Shown here in pieces: positions 7,287-10,424 of a stretch of 10,424 nt of DNA; positions within the stretch are counted from its first letter, which is position 1; each line of letters begins with the position of its first letter. Position numbers and translations under genes: made by a program. Under the pieces are notes generated by a model. It ran no database searches, was not told where the DNA came from, and saw nothing but the letters and a program-made list of their open reading frames with translations. The stretch is from positions 1 through 10,424 of the forward strand of contig JAGGWM010000168.1 of NCBI GenBank assembly GCA_021157445.1, read 5' to 3'. Origin of the DNA: Thermococcus sp. (lineage in GTDB: Archaea > Methanobacteriota_B > Thermococci > Thermococcales > Thermococcaceae).

Positions 7287-7433
7287 TTAGATGTACATTT
7301 AGGAGCACCATTGTCCCCTTTTTGATGCACATTTCTGTTCATTTTTCGTCCATAAGAAACGGCCATTAAACTGTATATCTGATTGTCTATTGTAAAGATT
7401 CCACATGAGGTTTGTGTCCATTTTGAGTATTGT

Positions 7434-7444
7434 TTCCAGTGGAA
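7434..7444 (+). repeat. mini-ORB 4, next to a promoter
   Basis: Exact TTCCAGTGGAA dyad, followed by GATTGAG rather than ATAAAAC. It ends seven bases before the TATA box of the gene at 7479, so bound Orc1/Cdc6 would touch the BRE/TFB footprint. Confidence 0.75.
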
Positions 7445-7451
7445 GATTGAG

Positions 7452-7460
7452 TTTAAATAC
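7452..7460 (+). promoter_or_regulatory. TATA box of the gene at 7479
   Basis: TTTAAATAC centred about 24 bp before the A of ATG 7479, with no ribosome-binding site between. This places the transcription start at or next to the start codon and indicates a leaderless mRNA. It is the main reason for choosing ATG 7479. Confidence 0.65.
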
Positions 7461-7478
7461 TTCAAAGTTCAACTTCAT

Positions 7479-8087
7479 ATGGTGGTTCCTGTGGAGGTAC
7501 TCAAATGGTTGGAAGAAGGGTATGATAATGCAAGGGACATAGTTGATCTCCCTTGGAAAGTGACGAAAAAGGCAGAGGGGGTTTATTTGGCCGAATATCC
7601 AAAGATACCATTTGTTCTCAACGTAGTAATAGATGAAGGTTTTGTTCATCTGATAGTTCCTCTTGGCGTTGAAACCGTTGCTTTAGAACTTCCAGAGCGC
7701 TTGAAAGTTTATCATACCCTCTTGATGCTTAACAATAGGTTGAATCTAATAAAGTTCTGCATAACTGGGATGAATGAGGAAATAACCTTAAGAGTTGACT
7801 TGGACAGGAAAACCCTTGGAAAAGGTGAATTTAACGATGCTCTTACGAGTCTTTTAATAGGTTTGAATCAGGTGATAACCGCTCTGGGGCTCGAAGAAGA
7901 CTTCTCTAGGGCAGTTTTTGAAAGGATTGCAATGATGGTACTGGAAAGACTTGAGAAGGGTGCCAAAAAAGAGGAGATTCTGAAATTTTTGGTTACTAAG
8001 GTTGGAATGGATCCAAAAGACGCTGAAGAATTCCTGAAGAGAATAATTGAAAACACAATGCCAAAAGAGGACGTTGGCTACTTCTAG
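7479..8087 (+). CDS. Conserved protein of unknown function within the origin region
   Basis: 202 residues from ATG 7479. I do not recognise a named family with certainty. Residues about 5-115 look like an alpha/beta domain: an amphipathic helix, strands VYLAEY, FVLNVVIDEGFVHLIV, then LPERLKVYHTLLMLNNRLNLIKFCI followed by EEITLRVDL. This layout, including the LxxLN-x-LNLxKF helix-strand, resembles the type III secretion chaperone/YbjN-like fold. The C-terminal part (about 125-195) is helical and charged, ending in a repeated-helix segment (KKEEILKFLVTKVGMDPKDAEEFLKRII). No signal peptide, membrane helix or catalytic motif is seen. ORF extension upstream to a TTG at 7383 would translate an ORB and is rejected. 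Its promoter abuts mini-ORB 4 and another ORB lies 41 bp past its stop, so the gene sits within the origin. The stop TAG directly abuts the stop of the convergent PIN gene. Confidence 0.8.
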   Translation: MVVPVEVLKWLEEGYDNARDIVDLPWKVTKKAEGVYLAEYPKIPFVLNVVIDEGFVHLIVPLGVETVALELPERLKVYHTLLMLNNRLNLIKFCITGMNEEITLRVDLDRKTLGKGEFNDALTSLLIGLNQVITALGLEEDFSRAVFERIAMMVLERLEKGAKKEEILKFLVTKVGMDPKDAEEFLKRIIENTMPKEDVGYF

Positions 8088-9086
8088 CTACTTTTCAATT
8101 TCCAGTTCCATTAGCTTTTTGCATAATTTCCAGTGGAAATAAAACTCTTGGTGTATGTCCTTCTTGAAGATTAACTTCAACTCATTTAGCCCGGTTTTTC
8201 CTCTAAATTCGCCAAATATAAGCACGTTGTTCATCTCAATAACACCAAAAACCGCTGCCAAATTGAATATTAGGGTCCTCAACTGATAACCACTTGCGTA
8301 GTGTTCACCCAGCTCTTCATGGGGGTACTCGAAGAGGAAGTACTCTACGCCCTCGATTTTCGCTATATCCGTCATCGCTATGTCTGCCGTTAAGAGAACA
8401 ACAAGTGCTGGCGTGTTTTTGTCGAATTCCTTTAGGGTTTTTATTATCAGCTCATCGTTGGTGTTTGCTTTCTCTTTGATGCTTTCCACCTCTATTATTT
8501 TGTCTTTTAGCTTTTCATACTCTCTTAGGGCTATATAGGCAGCTTTCCTTGATTTTTTCATCCTCCTGTTGCTGAATTCCCGAAGTAAGTGCGAATTGTG
8601 AAGGATCTTCCTCAGCTCTTTTAAGTGTGTGGGCTTGTATTTGAAGTTCATTGAATTTTCTATTTCCTTCTTAACTAAATCCACTATTGCTATCTGGATT
8701 CCCCCCACTCCCCTGAGCTTGGACAAAAACACGTGGTATAAAAGGTTGGTATCCGGGGCGAAAATTATTCTTTTTGTAAGGCTTTTATACATGTCAAGCT
8801 TCTTCTGGAACTCATCTATGTTGGCGTAGTTTATTATTCCACTTGAAAGAAAGCACTCGTAAAAGTCCCTGTATGTGGGGAGATCATAGAGGTACCTTTC
8901 CTTTCCACGGAGAACTTTGTGAAAGTCTTCTTCCTTGGCTAGTACCATTATTTTGTATCCATCTTTGTAAGGATATGCCTCCAGAAGCGGGATGTTGTAG
9001 AGAGGAGCATTAACGCGGAGTTTATCTCTCATCTGGATTAGGTTAATAAGTATCTGGAGCTCCGGCTTTCCTATAACTTTTTCCAT
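8088..9086 (-). CDS. PIN-domain protein, candidate ribonuclease partner of a CARF protein
   Basis: 332 residues. Residues about 1-100 are a helical N-terminal region; residues about 105-255 look like a PIN domain: IIFAPDTN with D112 after a hydrophobic strand, E141 in LVKKEIENS, D211 in NDELIIKTL, and LLTADIAMTD with D235 and D240. These acidic residues come in the order and spacing of PIN-family Mg-dependent RNases (FEN-like fold, as in VapC or Nob1). A helical insertion (150-205) rich in Lys/Arg separates the second and third acids. The C-terminal part (255-332) is unassigned. Start ATG 9086 has GGAGGG nine bases ahead and overlaps the end of the CARF gene by 16 bp, so translation is probably coupled. 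Codons for YFHWK (316-320) contain an exact ORB core. Target and activation are unknown; RNA cleavage is inferred from the fold. Confidence 0.75.
   Translation of the reverse strand: MEKVIGKPELQILINLIQMRDKLRVNAPLYNIPLLEAYPYKDGYKIMVLAKEEDFHKVLRGKERYLYDLPTYRDFYECFLSSGIINYANIDEFQKKLDMYKSLTKRIIFAPDTNLLYHVFLSKLRGVGGIQIAIVDLVKKEIENSMNFKYKPTHLKELRKILHNSHLLREFSNRRMKKSRKAAYIALREYEKLKDKIIEVESIKEKANTNDELIIKTLKEFDKNTPALVVLLTADIAMTDIAKIEGVEYFLFEYPHEELGEHYASGYQLRTLIFNLAAVFGVIEMNNVLIFGEFRGKTGLNELKLIFKKDIHQEFYFHWKLCKKLMELEIEK
8128..8145 (+). repeat. ORB embedded in the 3' end of the PIN gene
   Basis: TTCCAGTGGAAATAAAAC, identical over 18 bp to mini-ORBs 1 and 2, continuing CTCTTGG, which partly matches the AACTCTGGGGGG tail of the full ORBs. 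It lies on the strand opposite to the coding strand, and the codons read YFHWK. It extends the ORB field about 0.9 kb past the right full ORB. Confidence 0.75.
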
Positions 9087-9550
9087 CTTCTGCCCTCCAT
9101 AAAGTCCTTTAGCCTCTGGATGTGCAGGGGGATCATCATGTATGGTCTGCTTGCATATTCAAGCTCTCTAAGTGAAAGGTAGAAGAGGTGCTCAACTTCC
9201 AATGGAAGTGCATGAATAGCCGCCCCCGCTACCAGGGCTTTCCTTCCGGAGGTTATGTCCACCGATACCTCGTACCCTTCTTCCTTCAGCTTTTTGAGGA
9301 GTTCCCCTATTTTCTCGTCAGCCTCGAGAAAGTTGTCTTCCTCGATTATCTCCCACTCTATCTCTGGAGAAAAGCCGTATTCATTGGAGATTATCTTCAG
9401 GGCTTCAACTGCTTTAGGGAGCTTTTTAGAATAGATGTCCTCAAGAAATATGAAGATTTTGTCTGGTCGGTAATTCCTCATAACTGCTGCATAATAGGAA
9501 TTTATCATGGCCCATGTTGACCTTCCAAGCATCGTAATGTAGGCTTTCAT
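9071..9550 (-). CDS. Stand-alone CARF-domain protein
   Basis: 159 residues from ATG 9550. The sequence is a single Rossmann-like CARF domain: strand 1 KAYITML (2-8) followed by G9-R-S-T12 and a helix, an IFIFLED strand (32-38), and the signature D98-I-T-S-G-R-K104 followed by A-rich helix ALVAGAAIHA. Both loops are the ligand-binding motifs of CARF proteins (Csm6, Csx1, Can1/2, Csa3, ring nucleases), which bind cyclic oligoadenylates. No HEPN, wHTH or nuclease domain is fused; the remainder (120-159) is a strand and basic tail. A GTG at 9559 is an alternative start, but GTGA before ATG 9550 serves as a ribosome-binding site. It lies 10 bp after the DUF2284 gene and overlaps the PIN gene by 16 bp. 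It could be a sensor for the PIN protein or a ring nuclease. The fold call is fairly firm; the ligand is inferred. Confidence 0.8.
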   Translation of the reverse strand: MKAYITMLGRSTWAMINSYYAAVMRNYRPDKIFIFLEDIYSKKLPKAVEALKIISNEYGFSPEIEWEIIEEDNFLEADEKIGELLKKLKEEGYEVSVDITSGRKALVAGAAIHALPLEVEHLFYLSLRELEYASRPYMMIPLHIQRLKDFMEGRRWKKL

Positions 9551-9560
9551 ATGCTTCACT

Positions 9561-10022
9561 TTAATCTATAAGTATCAGGCCATACAAAACACTTTCGGAG
9601 AAGTTGAGCTCAACTATCTTTGAGAGCTCTATCCCCACGGCATCTATTGAAGGCCTGACCTTGTTGGGCATTCTGCAGTTTCCACTTTTTTCGAATTCGC
9701 ACTCTTCACAAAGGTTACAGTTCCCCGGGAATAACGCTGTTGCATAGAAGTTTCCGTTTTTAAATAGCTCTTCTTCTTTCTTCAGAATATATTCCAATGC
9801 TTCCCTTTTTTCTTCTTCAAAATTCTCAAAATTAATTCCAAACTTTATCAAAAGGGCTCTCTTGTAGTGTTTTACCAACTCCTTTGCTTCCCTCCATGAT
9901 GGAGCATACGGTGGGCAGGAAGGGCTTTTCCCGTAAGCAGGACAGCTTCGGCACTTCCATACGGGCCTTGGTGAGACTTTAATCTTCTTTGCCGGTATTT
10001 CTTTTTCCCACAGGATCTTCAT
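9561..10022 (-). CDS. DUF2284 cysteine-rich, putative metal/Fe-S binding protein
   Basis: 153 residues. Two cysteine groups stand out: C24-x2-C27-x8-C36 in KCRSCPAYGKSPSCPPYAPS, and C102-x2-C105-x2-C108-x7-C116 in the segment NCNLCEECEFEKSGNCRMP. The first, with its CPxY and SCPPYAP elements, and the second, ferredoxin-like, are typical of the DUF2284 family annotated as predicted metal-binding proteins; an iron-sulfur cluster is plausible. There is no signal peptide, so it is cytosolic. ATG 10022 lies about 25 bp after a TATA box with no ribosome-binding site, so the mRNA is probably leaderless and this is the first gene of the DUF2284-CARF-PIN operon (10-bp gap, then a 16-bp overlap). Whether it shares a function with the other two or merely heads their operon is unknown. 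Confidence 0.8.
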   Translation of the reverse strand: MKILWEKEIPAKKIKVSPRPVWKCRSCPAYGKSPSCPPYAPSWREAKELVKHYKRALLIKFGINFENFEEEKREALEYILKKEEELFKNGNFYATALFPGNCNLCEECEFEKSGNCRMPNKVRPSIDAVGIELSKIVELNFSESVLYGLILID

Positions 10023-10040
10023 GAAAGAAAAATTGAAAAT

Positions 10041-10050
10041 CTTAAATAAA
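10041..10050 (-). promoter_or_regulatory. TATA box of the DUF2284-CARF-PIN operon
   Basis: Minus strand TTTATTTAAG, about 24 bp before ATG 10022, within the first bases after the stop codon of the dehydrogenase remnant. Position implies leaderless transcription of the operon. Confidence 0.6.
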
Positions 10051-10053
10051 AAT

Positions 10054-10164
10054 TTAATCCATCAAGCGGCCTCCGTTAACGTCTATTACTTCCCCGGTTA
10101 TATGCTCGTTTTCGAGAAGAAAGATCACTGCATGGGCTATATCCTCTGGCCCCTTCAGATTCAT
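10054..10164 (-). pseudogene. 3' remnant of a short-chain dehydrogenase/reductase (SDR) gene
   Basis: Thirty-six codons plus stop on the minus strand read MNLKGPEDIAHAVIFLLENE followed by HITGEVIDVNGGRLMD. This is the C-terminal end of classical SDR enzymes (FabG-like): the GxPEDIAxAVxFL helix and the TGxVIDVNGG strand. Intact proteins are about 240-260 residues, but upstream of Lys4 the frame continues only as unrelated AT-rich sequence (WQFPNLFLVSH before the Met), with no Rossmann GxxxGxG or YxxxK motif. So about 85% of the gene is gone and what is left is probably decayed. A GGTGAG five bases before the Met could by chance allow translation of a 36-residue peptide. The rest of the gene-free stretch to 10265 shows nothing I recognise. 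Confidence 0.75.
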
Positions 10165-10265
10165 GTGGCTCACCAAAAATAAATTGGGAAATTGCCATAA
10201 AAGCTTTGTTAAATAATAAGAACAATTCCGAAATGTTTTTACGTTCTTAATTATAATATTGAAAC

Positions 10266-10424
10266 ATGAAAGTGCTTCCTTTCCTCCTCAGTATTTTGGT
10301 TTTAACTGCAGGCTGCATTGGAGGAGGTGAAAAAATGGATTTGAAAGTTAGCTCCGTTTTTGGGGAGAATGAATTCATTCCCTCGAAGTACACCTGTGAA
10401 GGAATCGACGTTAGCCCCCCACTA
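10266..10424 (+). CDS. PEBP/YbhB-family lipoprotein (partial, runs off the right edge)
   Basis: Fifty-three codons are visible. Residues 1-16 are a hydrophobic signal peptide with lipobox L-T-A-G-C17, followed by a Gly-rich linker, so the mature protein is probably lipid-anchored to the outer face of the membrane. From residue 24 the sequence (MDLKVSSVFGENEFIPSKYT, then C-E-G-I-D-V-S-P-P-L) matches the N-terminus of the YbhB/YbcL branch of phosphatidylethanolamine-binding (Raf kinase inhibitor-like) proteins, normally about 150-190 residues; the DVSPPL element is part of the ligand-pocket signature. The biochemical role of archaeal members is unclear. ATG 10266 has no ribosome-binding site, suggesting a leaderless mRNA. 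Codons for the Gly linker form a strong ribosome-binding site (GAGGAGGTGA, 10321-10330) four bases before an internal ATG at 10335, so a second, cytosolic form is conceivable. Confidence 0.85.
   Translation, partial: MKVLPFLLSILVLTAGCIGGGEKMDLKVSSVFGENEFIPSKYTCEGIDVSPPL

Larger units (their letters stand above)
6563..7478. other. oriC: Putative chromosomal replication origin (oriC)
   Basis: This 916-bp gene-free stretch between radA and the plus-strand gene at 7479 holds six copies of the dyad TTCCAGTGGAA or a one-base variant. Two are full origin recognition boxes with the dyad followed by AACTCTGGGGGG; they are inverted and flank an AT-rich segment. Short ORFs here are not gene-like: their predicted peptides merely translate ORB repeats. 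Known archaeal ORBs share the TTCCAGTGGAAAC core followed by a G-run and bind Orc1/Cdc6. In Thermococcus, radA is a usual neighbour of oriC. The architecture, repeat sequence and neighbourhood agree, so I call this oriC; that it fires as the origin is inference. Confidence 0.85.

Noticed and set aside
7383..7478. Longer start (TTG 7383) for the gene ending at 8087
   Set aside because: The extra 32 residues translate the mini-ORB and promoter; TATA position fits leaderless ATG 7479.
7486..7496. ORB-like TTCCTGTGGAG at the start of the gene at 7479
   Set aside because: Two mismatches and no flanking ORB bases; explained as coding sequence.
7184..7649. Two minus-strand ORFs of 93 and 116 codons in the origin
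   Set aside because: They lack ribosome-binding sites, overlap each other, the ORBs and the plus-strand gene, and their peptides (YFHWR, FHWK) are translated ORB sequence.
6717..8145. CRISPR array suggested by repeated TTCCAGTGGAAATAAAAC
   Set aside because: Spacing is irregular (about 68 to several hundred bp), orientation is mixed, and the repeat is an 18-bp dyad-type ORB, unlike the ~29-30-bp Thermococcales CRISPR repeats I know.
9197..9207. ORB-like TTCCAATGGAA in the CARF gene
   Set aside because: One mismatch in the dyad, no ATAAAAC or G-run, and well explained as CARF codons (LPLEVE); probably chance.

Overview
The window looks like chromosome from a hyperthermophilic euryarchaeon of the Thermococcales (Thermococcus, Pyrococcus or a close relative). 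Evidence: an archaeal gene set (RadA, NucS/EndoMS, a PAC2 proteasome-chaperone homologue, DUF473, archaeal MTA phosphorylase), GGTGA/GAGG ribosome-binding sites, archaeal TATA-box promoters, several apparently leaderless genes, and origin recognition boxes (ORBs) of the archaeal Orc1/Cdc6 type. The species is not assigned.

Left part (1-4.0 kb). A minus-strand pair for methylthioadenosine metabolism: MTA phosphorylase (1268-2041) followed by an MTA/SAH deaminase-like amidohydrolase that runs off the left edge (1-1219). It diverges, through a two-way promoter region, from a plus-strand pair: a PbaB-like proteasome chaperone/activator ending in a HbYX motif (2141-2863) and a DUF473 protein (2873-3253). 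DUF473 converges with, and overlaps by 4 bp, nucS (3250-4002, minus), encoding the mismatch-specific endonuclease NucS/EndoMS.

Middle (4.0-8.15 kb). radA (4049-6562, minus) is interrupted inside its Walker A codons by a 482-residue LAGLIDADG intein. Upstream of radA is a long intergenic region (6563-7478) that I read as a chromosomal replication origin (oriC). Two nearly identical 33-bp full ORBs with G6 tails (6926-6958, minus; 7212-7244, plus) face away from each other across a ~250-bp AT-rich segment, the likely unwinding element. Four mini-ORBs lie around them, and a further ORB lies inside a coding region at 8128. A conserved protein of unknown function (7479-8087, plus) sits inside this ORB field, and its promoter abuts an ORB. 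The initiator gene orc1/cdc6 and the polymerase D genes, which commonly neighbour this origin in the order, are not in the window.

Right part (8.09-10.42 kb). A tight minus-strand operon reads DUF2284 iron-sulfur-type protein (9561-10022), stand-alone CARF-domain protein (9071-9550), and PIN-domain nuclease candidate (8088-9086). No CRISPR array or cas gene is present. The CARF plus PIN pair is the best candidate for an undescribed system: a ligand-sensing Rossmann-like domain encoded with a separate ribonuclease beside the replication origin. Next come a 3' remnant of a short-chain dehydrogenase (10054-10164) and the start of a PEBP/YbhB-family lipoprotein (10266 to the right edge).
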